Positions 7,672-17,209 are shown, counted from the stretch's first letter. The stretch: 64,000 nt of DNA from Gelidibacter sediminis (GCF_004364975.1 NZ_SOBW01000007.1:1488001-1552000), one strand, 5' to 3'. Program-made: numbers and translations. Notes: generated from the letters alone by a model not told the origin.

Positions 7672-9573
7672 ATGATCAAAATTTACCGCTTAATTTTTGT
7701 TCTGGTTTTTCCTATTCTATGTGTTGCACAGGATGAAAAACTATTGAGCTCCTACACGATTCCTACAAGTTTAAGAGAAAACGCCAATGCCGTTGTAAGG
7801 TTAGATGATAATCATATTGAAGTCAAATCTTATAATAAAATGGTGTTTACTAATAAACGTATTGTCACCATATTAAATTCTTCCGGCAACTCCAAGGTGG
7901 GGACTGCAATGGGTTATGATGACAATATTTCCATTAAAAAAATGGAAGCGCGTATTTACAATTCTGCAGGTGACGAAATTAAAAAAATCAAGAAAAATGA
8001 TTTTGAAGATATGAGTGCCGTGCCCGGCGGTACCCTTTATTCTGACAGCAGGGTAAAGTATTTACGTTATACCCCAATTGATTATCCATATACCGTTCTA
8101 TTTGAGACTGAGGTTGAATACAGCTCAACAGGATTTATTCCTGGTTGGCGACCAATTGAAGGCTATTTTACCAGTACAGAAAATGCCACCTATAAAATCA
8201 GTAATCCATCGGGTGTTGACATCAAAACCAAAACCAACAATTTTGAAGCGTTTGGTATTGAGAAAATCGATGAATTCTCTTTTAAAGCAACGAATTTATC
8301 TGCAATACAATCAGAATCTTATAGTCCTGATTTTTATAATTTTGCCCCCTTGCTCAAGGCAACCCTTACCAAATTTGAAATGGAAGGTGTTGATGGTTCC
8401 AATGTTGATTGGAAAGATTTTGGTAAATGGATGAATGAAGCCCTTATTTTAGACACTCAGGAACTCCCAGCAGACGTCAAAGTTGAAATAAAAAGTCTTA
8501 CCGCAAGCGCAACATCTGATATTGAGAAAGCAAAAATTGTCTATCAATACATGCAAAACAAAACACGATACATCAGTGTTCAAGTTGGCATTGGTGGCTG
8601 GAAGCCAATGTTGGCATCAGATGTGCACAGACTGGGGTATGGGGACTGTAAGGGACTTACCAACTATACTAAAGCTCTATTGAATGAAATAGGGGTTGAA
8701 AGTTATTATACAGTAATTCATGGTGGTTCTGATATTAAGGATATTGACGCTTCATTTTCATCCATACAGGGCAATCACGTTATTTTAGCGCTTCCTACAG
8801 ACGATGATTATATTTGGTTAGAATGTACAAGTCAGACAGTGCCGTTTGGTTTTAATGCTAATTTTACAGACGATAGAGCAGCGCTCATTTTAACTCCAGA
8901 AGGTGGCAAAATAGTGCATACTAAGGTATATACTGCTGCCGAAAATCTATTGGATACTAATGCTCAGATAGTTTTGACAGCTACTGGAGATATTAATGCC
9001 CATATTATAATGAACTCTTACGGAACCCAGTATGGACATCATGAAGGCATACAAAATAAACCTTTAAAGGAACAAGCCTTACACTATAAAGACTATTGGA
9101 ATTATATCAATAATTTAGAAATTGAGGCAATGACCTACAAAAACGATAAGGATAGCATTGTTTTTACCGAAACTATTAATTTGGAGGCTGCAAAATATGC
9201 TTCCAAAACAGGAAATAGATTATTGTTAAGTCCCAATTTATTTAACGTGCTCTCCGCTGTCCCGCCACGCTACCGTGACAGGAAACTCCCATTTGAAATA
9301 GAGCGTGGATTCCATGATAGAGATTCCTACACCATTTCAATCCCTGAAGATTTTGAGGTTGAAGCACTGCAAGAGCCCATTCATCTCAAAACACAGTTTG
9401 GCGAATATGAGTCTACAATAACCCAAACCTCTCAGAACAGTTTAGTTTATAATCGCATATTTACTTTAAACAAAGGCGCTTATGAAAAAGAAGATTATGA
9501 AGCGTTCAGAGAGTTTTGGTTGGAAATTGTAAAACATGACAAATCGAGAATTATATTAAAATCTAAATCATAA
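7672..9573 (+). CDS. Exported DUF3857 / transglutaminase-like protein
   Basis: 633 aa with a signal peptide (MIKIYRLIFVLVFPILCVAQ). The N-terminal half resembles DUF3857, a beta-sandwich domain; the centre holds a transglutaminase-like fold whose cysteine lies in GYGDCKGLTNY (residue 326), followed by a histidine in GNHVILA and an Asp/Glu region YIWLECTSQ. The C-terminal third resembles DUF3858. Such pairs are common in Bacteroidota, and their substrates are unknown. It lies 4 nt before a paralogue that lacks the cysteine, and 51 nt after dtd. Confidence 0.8.
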   Translation: MIKIYRLIFVLVFPILCVAQDEKLLSSYTIPTSLRENANAVVRLDDNHIEVKSYNKMVFTNKRIVTILNSSGNSKVGTAMGYDDNISIKKMEARIYNSAGDEIKKIKKNDFEDMSAVPGGTLYSDSRVKYLRYTPIDYPYTVLFETEVEYSSTGFIPGWRPIEGYFTSTENATYKISNPSGVDIKTKTNNFEAFGIEKIDEFSFKATNLSAIQSESYSPDFYNFAPLLKATLTKFEMEGVDGSNVDWKDFGKWMNEALILDTQELPADVKVEIKSLTASATSDIEKAKIVYQYMQNKTRYISVQVGIGGWKPMLASDVHRLGYGDCKGLTNYTKALLNEIGVESYYTVIHGGSDIKDIDASFSSIQGNHVILALPTDDDYIWLECTSQTVPFGFNANFTDDRAALILTPEGGKIVHTKVYTAAENLLDTNAQIVLTATGDINAHIIMNSYGTQYGHHEGIQNKPLKEQALHYKDYWNYINNLEIEAMTYKNDKDSIVFTETINLEAAKYASKTGNRLLLSPNLFNVLSAVPPRYRDRKLPFEIERGFHDRDSYTISIPEDFEVEALQEPIHLKTQFGEYESTITQTSQNSLVYNRIFTLNKGAYEKEDYEAFREFWLEIVKHDKSRIILKSKS

Positions 9574-9577
9574 CCCC

Positions 9578-11584
9578 ATGAAAAAAATTACCTACCTACT
9601 TATTTTTTTGGCCTATAATTGGTCTTTTGCTCAAGATTTTAGATTTGGAAAAGTGTCTAAGGAAGAACTTCAAGAAGTAAATAATCCCAAAGAACCTGAA
9701 GCAAATGCCACCATTCTATACCTCAATCAAAAAACCTATTATGATTATAATGCCGATGATGGATTCGTTAAGATAACTGAAGTCCATAAGCGCATTAAAA
9801 TATATAACAAAGATGGGTTTGACTGGGCAACAGAAGAAATTCGCGTTCGTGAAGACGGATCAAAAAGAGAGGACGTTAATAGTATTAAAGCAATCACCTA
9901 CAATCTAGTCAATGGGAAAATTGAAGAAACCAAACTTAAGAAGGAAGGTAAGTTTAAAGAAAATGTAAGTAAGTATTGGGCTATGGAAAAATTTACCATG
10001 CCTAATGTCTCTGAGGGTTGTGTCATTGAATTTGAGTATCGCATTAAATCGCCTTATATCAGTATTGACGACATGAATTTGCAATTCACGATTCCTGTTA
10101 AGGAATTAGAGATTTCGGTTAGAATTCCAGAGTTTTTCAATTTTAATAAATATGTCAATCCACGAGCTACCTATATTCCAAAGATTAATAACTCTGTGGT
10201 CCATAGGTCAGAGACCATAGTAACTAAAAATAGAGAAAAACATACTTCTACAAATACGAACTTCTCCAATAATAAATGGGAGTTTAATGAGAATCAGACC
10301 GAAATAAAATTATCCGATGTTCCTGCACTTAAAGATGAAGAGTATGTGAGTGAGTTAAACACCTATCGTACTAAATTAATTTGGGAATACACGTATTTTA
10401 AAGATGTAAATGGTGCTATAACCAATTATGCTACAACTTGGGATGAGGTGTCCAAAACAATTTATGATAATACTGATTTTGGAGCGCAATTAAAACAGGA
10501 TAACTATTACAAAGATGACATTATTACATTAATTAAGGACGTTAAAACTGAATCTGAAAAAATTAATTTGATTTACGATTTCGTAAAATCTAAAGTAAAA
10601 TGGAACAATTATTATGGTTATTTAGCCGAAAATGGTGTCAGGCAAGCCTACAAAGAAGGTGTAGGTAATGTTGCAGACATCAATTTAATGCTCACGTCTA
10701 TGTTGCGATATGCAAATATTAATGCCAACCCAATGTTAATTAGCACACGTTCTAACGATGTGGCTCTATACCCGGGTACTGGCGGATTTAATTATGTTGT
10801 GGCTGCAGTTGAGATGCCTAATGATGTTTTAATACTAGATGCCACTGATAAATATGCAACAGCAAATGTCCTTCCTATACATGCCGTAAATTGGCAGGGA
10901 CGAATTGTTAGGGAATCTGGTAGTTCAGCTTGGTATGATTTGACACCTAAAGAACCCGTTAGAGAAGTGGTTCTATTAAACGTTAAGATAAATGAAGATC
11001 TTAGTATTGACGGCAATGTAAAACACCAAATGACTTCCTTTGCTGCTAAAAATTTCAGAAGCAAATATCAAAATTATAATGCAGAAGAAAGGTTGATGGC
11101 CGTTGAAAAAGATAAAGGTGAAATTGAAGTCTCAAATTATGAAATTAATGATATGGATGATGTCTATCAACCCATCTCATACACGTACGACTATAATTTG
11201 AAGAGTGGAATAGAGAAAATAGGAGACAAGGTGTTTATTACTCCAATGTTGTTTCTTGCATTAAATGAGAACCCTTTTAAACAGGCAGAAAGAGAGTATC
11301 CGATAGATTATATATATCCTTTTAATGATAAATACTTGGTGAACATTATGCTTCCTGAAGGGTATATTGTAGAGTCTATGCCTGAAAGTGCTTTAATCAA
11401 ATTTAATGACAGTGATGGCGAGTTTAAGTATATTGCAAATGAAAATGGTAAGATGTTGCAATTTGTTATCAGCCTAGATATGAAACAGCATTTTATTTTG
11501 CCTGATGATTATGTTGGTTTTAAAGGTTTTAATCAGATGATGGCAGAAAAGCAAACGGAAAAGATTGTACTTAAAAAAATATAA
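9578..11584 (+). CDS. Exported DUF3857 / transglutaminase-like paralogue lacking the catalytic Cys
   Basis: 668 aa with a signal peptide (MKKITYLLIFLAYNWSFAQ). Same domain plan as the gene 4 nt upstream: DUF3857-like N-terminus, transglutaminase-like core and beta-rich C-terminus. At the position of the neighbour's GYGDCKGLT this protein reads GVGNVADINLM (about residue 366), so the nucleophile is absent and the domain is probably a non-enzymatic partner or binding module. Co-transcription and equal architecture suggest the two act together in the envelope. The next gene follows after one base. Confidence 0.78.
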   Translation: MKKITYLLIFLAYNWSFAQDFRFGKVSKEELQEVNNPKEPEANATILYLNQKTYYDYNADDGFVKITEVHKRIKIYNKDGFDWATEEIRVREDGSKREDVNSIKAITYNLVNGKIEETKLKKEGKFKENVSKYWAMEKFTMPNVSEGCVIEFEYRIKSPYISIDDMNLQFTIPVKELEISVRIPEFFNFNKYVNPRATYIPKINNSVVHRSETIVTKNREKHTSTNTNFSNNKWEFNENQTEIKLSDVPALKDEEYVSELNTYRTKLIWEYTYFKDVNGAITNYATTWDEVSKTIYDNTDFGAQLKQDNYYKDDIITLIKDVKTESEKINLIYDFVKSKVKWNNYYGYLAENGVRQAYKEGVGNVADINLMLTSMLRYANINANPMLISTRSNDVALYPGTGGFNYVVAAVEMPNDVLILDATDKYATANVLPIHAVNWQGRIVRESGSSAWYDLTPKEPVREVVLLNVKINEDLSIDGNVKHQMTSFAAKNFRSKYQNYNAEERLMAVEKDKGEIEVSNYEINDMDDVYQPISYTYDYNLKSGIEKIGDKVFITPMLFLALNENPFKQAEREYPIDYIYPFNDKYLVNIMLPEGYIVESMPESALIKFNDSDGEFKYIANENGKMLQFVISLDMKQHFILPDDYVGFKGFNQMMAEKQTEKIVLKKI

Positions 11585-11585
11585 T

Positions 11586-11912
11586 ATGGACATCAAGAAT
11601 GCGCAATTAAATGTGGATGAGTGGATTAAAACCCACGGCGTTCGCTATTTTAATGAGTTGACCAATATGGCACAACTCACGGAAGAGGTAGGTGAAGTTG
11701 CGAGGATTATTGCCCGACGTTATGGTGAACAGAGTGAAAAGGAAAGCGATAAGGATAAAGATCTTGGTGAAGAATTGGCCGACGTCGTTTTTGTAGTGTT
11801 GTGCTTAGCCAATCAAACAGGTATCGATCTCCAGGAGGCTTTCGATAAAAAAATGGAAAAGAAAACCAAGCGCGATCACGATAGGCATCATAAGAATGAG
11901 AAGTTGAAATAG
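11586..11912 (+). CDS. MazG-like nucleotide pyrophosphohydrolase
   Basis: 108 aa from ATG 11586; an upstream in-frame alternative start would overlap the preceding gene. The all-alpha NTP-PPase pattern is visible: LTEEVGEVARIIARRYG near residue 28 (ExxE helix) and LGEELADVVFVVLCLA near 62 (ExxD helix), which bind Mg2+. Likely hydrolyses a nucleoside triphosphate to monophosphate and pyrophosphate; the natural substrate is not evident. The C-terminus is rich in Lys and His. It starts one base after the preceding DUF3857 gene. Confidence 0.8.
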   Translation: MDIKNAQLNVDEWIKTHGVRYFNELTNMAQLTEEVGEVARIIARRYGEQSEKESDKDKDLGEELADVVFVVLCLANQTGIDLQEAFDKKMEKKTKRDHDRHHKNEKLK

Positions 11913-12172
11913 AGTGTTGAGATTGAAATTGAAGATGAAATCGAAAATGAACACTGAATACTGACAACTTAGGACTGAGAACTGAAGACTGCCAACTGAA
12001 GACTGAGAACCTTATCAATCCTTAATCGTAATTCATAAATCAAATATCATCAATCAAAAATCACCAATCCCACTCCTGCTTTGTGAAACTTAATGAGTCT
12101 TTGTGGCACTTTTTGAAATAGCTTTTCTATTTTCGTAAATCGTAAATCCAAAAATTGTAAATTTTTATTCCC
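11913..12172 (+). repeat. Gene-free spacer made of flavobacterial simple repeats
   Basis: 260 nt without a credible gene. It contains GAAATTGAAG-type sequence, TCAGT/CAACTGAAGACTG repeats (11955-12012), ATCAATCAAAAATC repeats (about 12020-12070) and a CTTTGTGAAACTT/CTTTGTGGCAC segment (12078-12115) that resembles 61038-61075. No promoter is certain. Confidence 0.6.
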
Positions 12173-13405
12173 ATGTTGTTCACACTTCATAAATCTACCT
12201 TATTAGAAACGCTTCCAAATATTGTCATTACGGGTTCAAAAAGTGAATCAAATAGACTTTTGTTGCTTCAAGCGTTATACCCAGAACTCAAGATTGAAAA
12301 TGTTTCCAATTCTGACGATTCTGAAGTGATGCAAAAAGCATTGGCATCAACCTCAAATCTAATCGATGTGTCTCATGCCGGTACTGCCATGCGTTTTTTG
12401 ACTGCATTTTTTGCGACTCAAGAGGGTAGAGAAATTGTGATCACTGGTTCTACCCGAATGAAAGAACGCCCAATACAGGTTTTGGTGGAGGCCTTGAATG
12501 CTTTAGGCGCCGATATTTCTTATTTAGAGAACGAGGGCTGCCCTCCGTTACAGATTAAAGGAAAATCACTGACTAATGATAAAGTAACTCTTAAAGCAAA
12601 CGTAAGTAGCCAGTATATTTCCGCCTTGCTGTTGATTGCGCCAAAATTAAAAAATGGTTTGGAATTAACTTTAGAAGGCGAAATTACATCGGTTCCATAT
12701 ATCAACATGACCTTGAATTTACTCAATCAAATTGGTGTCAAAACCACTTTTGAAAATAATATCATAACTGTCCACCCACTTGAAAAACTAAATCAGCAAC
12801 AACAGGTATTGACAGTTGAAAGCGATTGGTCATCAGTGTCCTATTTTTACAGCATCGTTGCTTTGAGTCCTGTGGGAACTAAAATCAATTTATCGTACTA
12901 TAAAAAAGACAGTCTACAAGGCGATTCGGTTTTGGCGTCAATTTATACCGATTTTGGGGTCATCACGACTTTTAATGAGAATTCTATCACACTTTTAAAG
13001 GCAACGGAATCACAGCTGAGAAGCATCGATTGTCAGCTCCAAAATGCGCCCGATATTGCCCAAACAATTGCGGTAACCTGTTTTGGATTGGGATTGTCAT
13101 GCCATTTAACCGGATTGCACACCCTAAAAATTAAAGAAACTGACCGATTGGTGGCCTTAAAGACCGAATTGGAAAAATTAGGCGCTCGCGTTGACATTAC
13201 CAATGAAGCTTTACAATTATATGCTTCTGCCCAAATTAAAGACAGTGTAAGTATCGCAACTTATCACGATCATAGGATGGCTATGGCTTTTGCGCCTTTA
13301 GCCCTAAAAACAAATCTACATATTGAAGACGCTATGGTCGTTTCAAAATCCTATCCCGCCTTTTGGGATGATTTAAAAAGCATCGGATTTAAAATATCAG
13401 AATAA
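12173..13405 (+). CDS. aroA: 3-phosphoshikimate 1-carboxyvinyltransferase (EPSP synthase)
   Basis: 410 aa. It joins phosphoenolpyruvate to shikimate 3-phosphate. Motifs: ITGSKSESNRLLLLQAL near residue 20 (substrate Lys-Ser-Arg), AGTAMRFLTAFFA near 70 (PEP loop, slightly divergent from the usual GNAGTAMR), GSTRMKERPI near 90, and IKETDRLVALKTELEKLGA near 320 with TYHDHRMAMAFAPLAL near 364. Somewhat shorter than E. coli AroA (427 aa), as usual for Bacteroidota. It adds a shikimate-pathway step near the aromatic operon but outside the attenuated transcript. Confidence 0.93.
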   Translation: MLFTLHKSTLLETLPNIVITGSKSESNRLLLLQALYPELKIENVSNSDDSEVMQKALASTSNLIDVSHAGTAMRFLTAFFATQEGREIVITGSTRMKERPIQVLVEALNALGADISYLENEGCPPLQIKGKSLTNDKVTLKANVSSQYISALLLIAPKLKNGLELTLEGEITSVPYINMTLNLLNQIGVKTTFENNIITVHPLEKLNQQQQVLTVESDWSSVSYFYSIVALSPVGTKINLSYYKKDSLQGDSVLASIYTDFGVITTFNENSITLLKATESQLRSIDCQLQNAPDIAQTIAVTCFGLGLSCHLTGLHTLKIKETDRLVALKTELEKLGARVDITNEALQLYASAQIKDSVSIATYHDHRMAMAFAPLALKTNLHIEDAMVVSKSYPAFWDDLKSIGFKISE

Positions 13406-13420
13406 TAATCAGTCATTTAC

Positions 13421-13452
13421 TTGACAACCCCTACTTTGAGATTGTATATTTG
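13421..13452 (+). promoter_or_regulatory. Promoter of queA
   Basis: TTG at 13421-13423 and a perfect TAnnTTTG box, TATATTTG, at 13445-13452, spaced by 21 nt. This predicts a start near 13458 and a 5' UTR of about 130 nt. Confidence 0.65.
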
Positions 13453-13590
13453 CAGCTTGCAAAAAAAATCTATACAAATCGTGCTGTAAATTCCCTATAA
13501 CTGAGTAAAGAACACGCGGTGTGGTAGAAAACATAATCCCGAGATCTGTTGGCAGATAGGTCTGATCAATTAAAATAAACATATTAAAAC
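13453..13590 (+). other. Long structured 5' leader of queA, unidentified
   Basis: About 130 nt of transcribed, non-coding sequence. It contains ATCTG-TTGG-CAGAT (about 13540-13553) as a perfect small hairpin and further possible pairings (AGATC/GATCT-type segments). It does not match the preQ1-I pattern by eye. Could be a regulatory leader or a small RNA; not recognised. Confidence 0.35.
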
Positions 13591-14640
13591 ATGAAATTAT
13601 CCCATTTTAATTTTAAACTTCCTGAAGAATTATTAGCTGAGCATCCTTCTGAACATAGAGATGAAGCGCGTTTGATGGTCTTGGATAGAAAAAATAAGAC
13701 AATTGAACATAAATTATTTAAGGATGTTATTGATTATTTTGATGAAGGAGATGTCATGATCCTCAACAATACCAAAGTTTTTCCGGCACGTTTATACGGT
13801 AACAAAGAAAAAACAGGAGCGAGAATTGAAGTGTTTTTATTAAGAGAGCTTAATGAAGAGCAACGCTTATGGGATGTTTTGGTTGATCCGGCCCGTAAGA
13901 TTCGTATTGGTAATAAATTATATTTTGGTGATGATGAGACTTTAGTTGCTGAGGTCATTGATAATACAACTTCTAGAGGACGTACCTTGCGTTTTTTATA
14001 CGATGGTTCCTATAAAGAATTCCGTAAGAAATTAACTGAATTAGGAGAGACACCACTTCCTAAATACATCAAAAGAGAGGTTGAGCCAGAAGATGAAGAG
14101 CGCTACCAAACTATTTTTGCCAAAAATGAAGGGGCTGTTGCAGCACCAACGGCAGGTTTACATTTCTCTAAACACTTACTAAAACGTTTGGAAATTAAAG
14201 GGATTGATTTTGCAGAGGTAACACTTCACGTCGGATTAGGGACTTTTAATCCAGTTGAGGTAGAAGATTTATCCAAACATAAAATGGATAGTGAAGAAGC
14301 TTTCGTGGATCAAAAAGCTGCGGACATTGTCAATAATGCGAAAACTAAGAAAAAGAGAGTTTGTGCTGTAGGGACTACTGCTATGAGAGCAATAGAAAGT
14401 TCAGTATCTTCTAGCGGTACACTTAATGAGTTTTCAGGATGGACAAACAAGTTTATTTTCCCTCCTTATGAGTTTAGCATCGCTAACTGTATGATCACTA
14501 ATTTCCATACGCCAAAATCAACACTATTGATGATGGTTTCTGCATTTGCGGGTCATGACTTCATGAAACAAGCCTATGAAGAGGCTGTAAAAGAAAAATA
14601 TCGCTTCTATACCTATGGGGACGCTATGTTGATTATCTAA
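13591..14640 (+). CDS. queA: tRNA preQ1(34) S-adenosylmethionine ribosyltransferase-isomerase
   Basis: 349 aa, standard length. It transfers and isomerises the ribosyl moiety of SAM onto preQ1-modified tRNA to give epoxyqueuosine. Typical features: [20 protein letters not shown] start, [15 protein letters not shown] near residue 53, [13 protein letters not shown] near 180, [13 protein letters not shown] near 210, and [24 protein letters not shown] near 305 (the last read in two pieces). Strong Bacteroidota promoter and long leader upstream, good terminator downstream, so it is a single-gene transcript. Confidence 0.95.
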   Translation: MKLSHFNFKLPEELLAEHPSEHRDEARLMVLDRKNKTIEHKLFKDVIDYFDEGDVMILNNTKVFPARLYGNKEKTGARIEVFLLRELNEEQRLWDVLVDPARKIRIGNKLYFGDDETLVAEVIDNTTSRGRTLRFLYDGSYKEFRKKLTELGETPLPKYIKREVEPEDEERYQTIFAKNEGAVAAPTAGLHFSKHLLKRLEIKGIDFAEVTLHVGLGTFNPVEVEDLSKHKMDSEEAFVDQKAADIVNNAKTKKKRVCAVGTTAMRAIESSVSSSGTLNEFSGWTNKFIFPPYEFSIANCMITNFHTPKSTLLMMVSAFAGHDFMKQAYEEAVKEKYRFYTYGDAMLII

Positions 14641-14659
14641 AATTATATACATATAATTA

Positions 14660-14692
14660 TGGGCCTCATTCTTTTGGATGGGGCTTTTTTTT
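14660..14692 (+). terminator. Terminator of queA
   Basis: GCCTCATTC / GGATGGGGC stem (two G-U pairs), TTTT loop, then eight T. It ends 52 nt after the stop codon. Confidence 0.85.
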
Positions 14693-14694
14693 AG

Positions 14695-14850
14695 TCCTCA
14701 GTTTGCAGTCCTCAGTTTTCAGTTCCAGTCAAGTTTTTAGTGAATAATTTTACAGCAATTATCTCAAGTTCTAATTCGGTTTCATTTTCAACTTCAAATT
14801 CAACTTCAAATTCAACTTCAAATTCAGCTTCAATTTCAACGTTACTTTCA
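14695..14850 (+). repeat. TCAGT repeat followed by a 12-nt TTCAACTTCAAA tandem
   Basis: 14695-14727 is the CAGTCCTCAGTTTTCAGT family. 14779-14850 is a microsatellite-like array of TTCAACTTCAAA units. Open frames on both strands here (Ser/Thr-rich on +, Lys/Leu/Asn-rich on -) are products of the repeat. The same TTCAA wording is found inside the E2 coding sequence at 41238-41295 and before paaJ. Confidence 0.7.
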
Positions 14851-14872
14851 CCTTCAAGTAGTTTGCTTTCGT

Positions 14873-14880
14873 TATTTTTG
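14873..14880 (+). promoter_or_regulatory. -7 box of rlmN
   Basis: TATTTTTG, a perfect TAnnTTTG box, ends 8 nt before the rlmN ATG; the transcript would have a leader of only a few nucleotides. No confident -33 element, since the upstream region is the TTCAA repeat. Confidence 0.5.
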
Positions 14881-14888
14881 CATTTGCA

Positions 14889-15929
14889 ATGGAGACAACA
14901 AAAAAAGACATACGCGCACTATCAAAAGCACAACTCCGAGAATTCTTTGTCGAGCAAGGTGATAAGGAGTTTAGAGGCAATCAAGTTTATGAGTGGCTCT
15001 GGAATAAAGGCGCGCATAAGTTTGAGGATATGACGAATATCTCGAAAGAGATGCGCCAGGTGCTCGAAGATCATTTTGTGATCAATCATATTGAAGTTGA
15101 TCAAATGCAGCGCAGTTCTGATGGTACCGTTAAGAATGCTGTGCGTCTGCATGATGGTTTGATTGTAGAATCTGTATTGATTCCTACGGCAAAACGTACC
15201 ACGGCCTGTGTGTCATCTCAAGTAGGTTGTAGCCTAGACTGTAAATTCTGTGCAACTGCACGTTTGAAGCGTATGCGAAATCTTAATCCTGATGAAATTT
15301 TTGATCAGGTGGTTGCCATTGATAAAGAAAGTCGCTTATATTTTAACAGACCGTTGAGTAATATTGTGTTTATGGGTATGGGAGAACCGCTTATGAACTA
15401 CAACAATGTGCTGAAAGCTATAGAGAAAATTACTTCCAAAGAAGGTTTGGGGATGTCTCCAAAACGTATAATTGTGTCTACCTCTGGGGTGCCCAAAATG
15501 ATCAAGAAGATGGCGGATGATGAAGTTAAATTCGGCCTTGCCGTCTCTCTGCATTCTGCTATTGATGAGGTCCGAACTTCTATAATGCCATTTAACGCCA
15601 CGTTCCCATTGGCCGATTTGAGGGAAGCATTGGAGTATTGGTATGCCAAAACCAAAAACACTATTACTTATGAGTATGTGGTTTGGAATGGCATCAACGA
15701 TAAGAAAAAAGATGTAGAAGCCTTGATTAAATTTTGCAAGTTTGCGCCAAGCAAGGTCAATTTAATTGAATATAATCCTATTGATGACGGACAATTCCAA
15801 CAAGCGGATAATGCTGCTTTAGACATGTATATCTCTATGTTGGAAGCCAATAATATTACGGTCACGGTAAGACGTTCTAGAGGTAAAGATATTGACGCCG
15901 CCTGCGGTCAATTGGCCAATAAATCTTAA
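14889..15929 (+). CDS. rlmN: 23S rRNA (adenine-2503-C2)-methyltransferase RlmN
   Basis: 346 aa radical-SAM methyltransferase for A2503 of 23S rRNA and A37 of some tRNAs. The radical-SAM cluster CxxxCxxC is seen in CSLDCKFCATARL near residue 112. GMGEPLMNYNNVLKAI near 160 is the SAM-binding GEP motif, and the second catalytic Cys is in DIDAACGQLA near the C-terminus (about 338). Start chosen at the ATG following a -7 box; the first 20 residues (METTKKDIRALSKAQLREFF) look family-typical. Length is standard. Confidence 0.95.
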   Translation: METTKKDIRALSKAQLREFFVEQGDKEFRGNQVYEWLWNKGAHKFEDMTNISKEMRQVLEDHFVINHIEVDQMQRSSDGTVKNAVRLHDGLIVESVLIPTAKRTTACVSSQVGCSLDCKFCATARLKRMRNLNPDEIFDQVVAIDKESRLYFNRPLSNIVFMGMGEPLMNYNNVLKAIEKITSKEGLGMSPKRIIVSTSGVPKMIKKMADDEVKFGLAVSLHSAIDEVRTSIMPFNATFPLADLREALEYWYAKTKNTITYEYVVWNGINDKKKDVEALIKFCKFAPSKVNLIEYNPIDDGQFQQADNAALDMYISMLEANNITVTVRRSRGKDIDAACGQLANKS

Positions 15930-16101
15930 TTTTTATGTGATTTATGTATCGAAGCGCTTTAAAATATTTAAAATGTTTAGTGAGAGTGCGTTAAATTATT
16001 GGTATTTTTCTAATGACAAAGACCGCTTTCTTTTCTTATTAATAGCATTTCATGGCCATTTTTAGTACGTTTGTTAACAAATTTTACAGGACGACATTCA
16101 A

Positions 16102-17079
16102 TTGAAAATTGTAGAGCAAATAAAGCAGCCTATTGTCTATGAGATGGAACTTTTTGAACAAAAGTTTCTACTTTCTATGTCTTCAAAAGTGGCGCTTTTA
16201 AACCGGATTACCACCTACATCGTTAACAGAAAAGGGAAGCAAATGCGGCCTATGTTCGTATTTCTCGTCGCTAAAATGGTTAACAATGGCAATGTGAGTG
16301 AACGCACCTATAGAGGTGCCGCGGTAATCGAGTTGATCCATACCGCCACCTTGGTGCATGATGATGTGGTTGATGATAGTAACAGAAGACGCGGATTTTT
16401 CTCCGTCAACGCCCTGTGGAAAAATAAAATTGCCGTGCTTATTGGCGACTATCTCTTGTCCAAAGGTTTGTTGCTCTCCATCGATAATAACGATTTTGAC
16501 CTTCTTAAAATCATCTCCGTTGCCGTAAGGGAAATGAGTGAAGGCGAATTGCTCCAAATTGAGAAAGCGCGCCAGCTAGACATTACGGAAGACATTTATT
16601 ACGAAATTATCCGCCAAAAAACCGCAACGCTCATTGCAGCTTGTTGCAGTCTGGGTGCGGCATCCGTTAAACCAAACTCTCCTGATGTTGAAACCATGCG
16701 CAAGTTTGGCGAGTTGATTGGTATGGCCTTTCAAATTAAAGACGACTTGTTCGATTATGGCAATGAAGCTATTGGAAAGCCAACTGGGATCGATATCAAG
16801 GAACAGAAAATGACCTTGCCGCTGATTTACGCCATCAACAATTGTATGAAAAAGGAGAAATCTTGGTTGATTAATTCAGTCAAAAATAAAAATAAAGATA
16901 AAAAACGTGTCAAGGAAGTGATTGCGTTTGTAAAAAGTAAAGGCGGACTCGATTATGCGGTTACGAAAATGATGGCTTTTCAAGAGGAAGCCCTACAACT
17001 TCTCAATACCTATCCCGATTCTCAATTTAAGGCATCGTTATTACTGATGGTCAATTACGTGATTGACAGGAAAAAATAG
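16102..17079 (+). CDS. Polyprenyl diphosphate synthase (trans-isoprenyl synthetase)
   Basis: 325 aa, TTG start at 16102. The next in-frame ATG would remove MKIVEQIKQPIVYE, which resembles the conserved opening of flavobacterial homologues, so TTG is preferred. The first Asp-rich motif is DDVVDDSNRRRG near residue 90 and the second is KDDLFDYG near 215, as in chain-elongating octaprenyl/polyprenyl synthases that make menaquinone side chains from IPP. RKGKQMRPMFVF near 45 is the substrate-binding start of the fold. Chain length cannot be read by eye. Confidence 0.9.
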   Translation: MKIVEQIKQPIVYEMELFEQKFLLSMSSKVALLNRITTYIVNRKGKQMRPMFVFLVAKMVNNGNVSERTYRGAAVIELIHTATLVHDDVVDDSNRRRGFFSVNALWKNKIAVLIGDYLLSKGLLLSIDNNDFDLLKIISVAVREMSEGELLQIEKARQLDITEDIYYEIIRQKTATLIAACCSLGAASVKPNSPDVETMRKFGELIGMAFQIKDDLFDYGNEAIGKPTGIDIKEQKMTLPLIYAINNCMKKEKSWLINSVKNKNKDKKRVKEVIAFVKSKGGLDYAVTKMMAFQEEALQLLNTYPDSQFKASLLLMVNYVIDRKK

Positions 17080-17209
17080 GAAATTTAGCGCTTCTGTTTC
17101 TCTTCTTTATAGACTATCTCTAATATTTCAACATTATTTCTACAACCTCAGGCAACCTTTTGCATTAAATTAACGTCTTTATAAATAGAAGACCTAATCA
17201 GCGCAATTC

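Noticed and set aside
11707-12018. 103-aa minus-strand frame over the MazG-like gene and the spacer
   Set aside because: Half antisense of a well-supported gene, half translation of the TCAGT repeat.
13453-13590. preQ1 riboswitch before queA
   Set aside because: The conserved preQ1-I stem-loop and A-rich tail are not seen; kept only as an unidentified leader.
14740-15033. Ser/Thr-rich 97-aa frame (+) and Lys/Leu/Asn-rich 69-aa frame (-)
   Set aside because: Both are translations of the TTCAACTTCAAA array and run into rlmN in another frame.
16198-16557. 119-aa minus-strand frame
   Set aside because: Shadow of the polyprenyl diphosphate synthase gene; no independent evidence.
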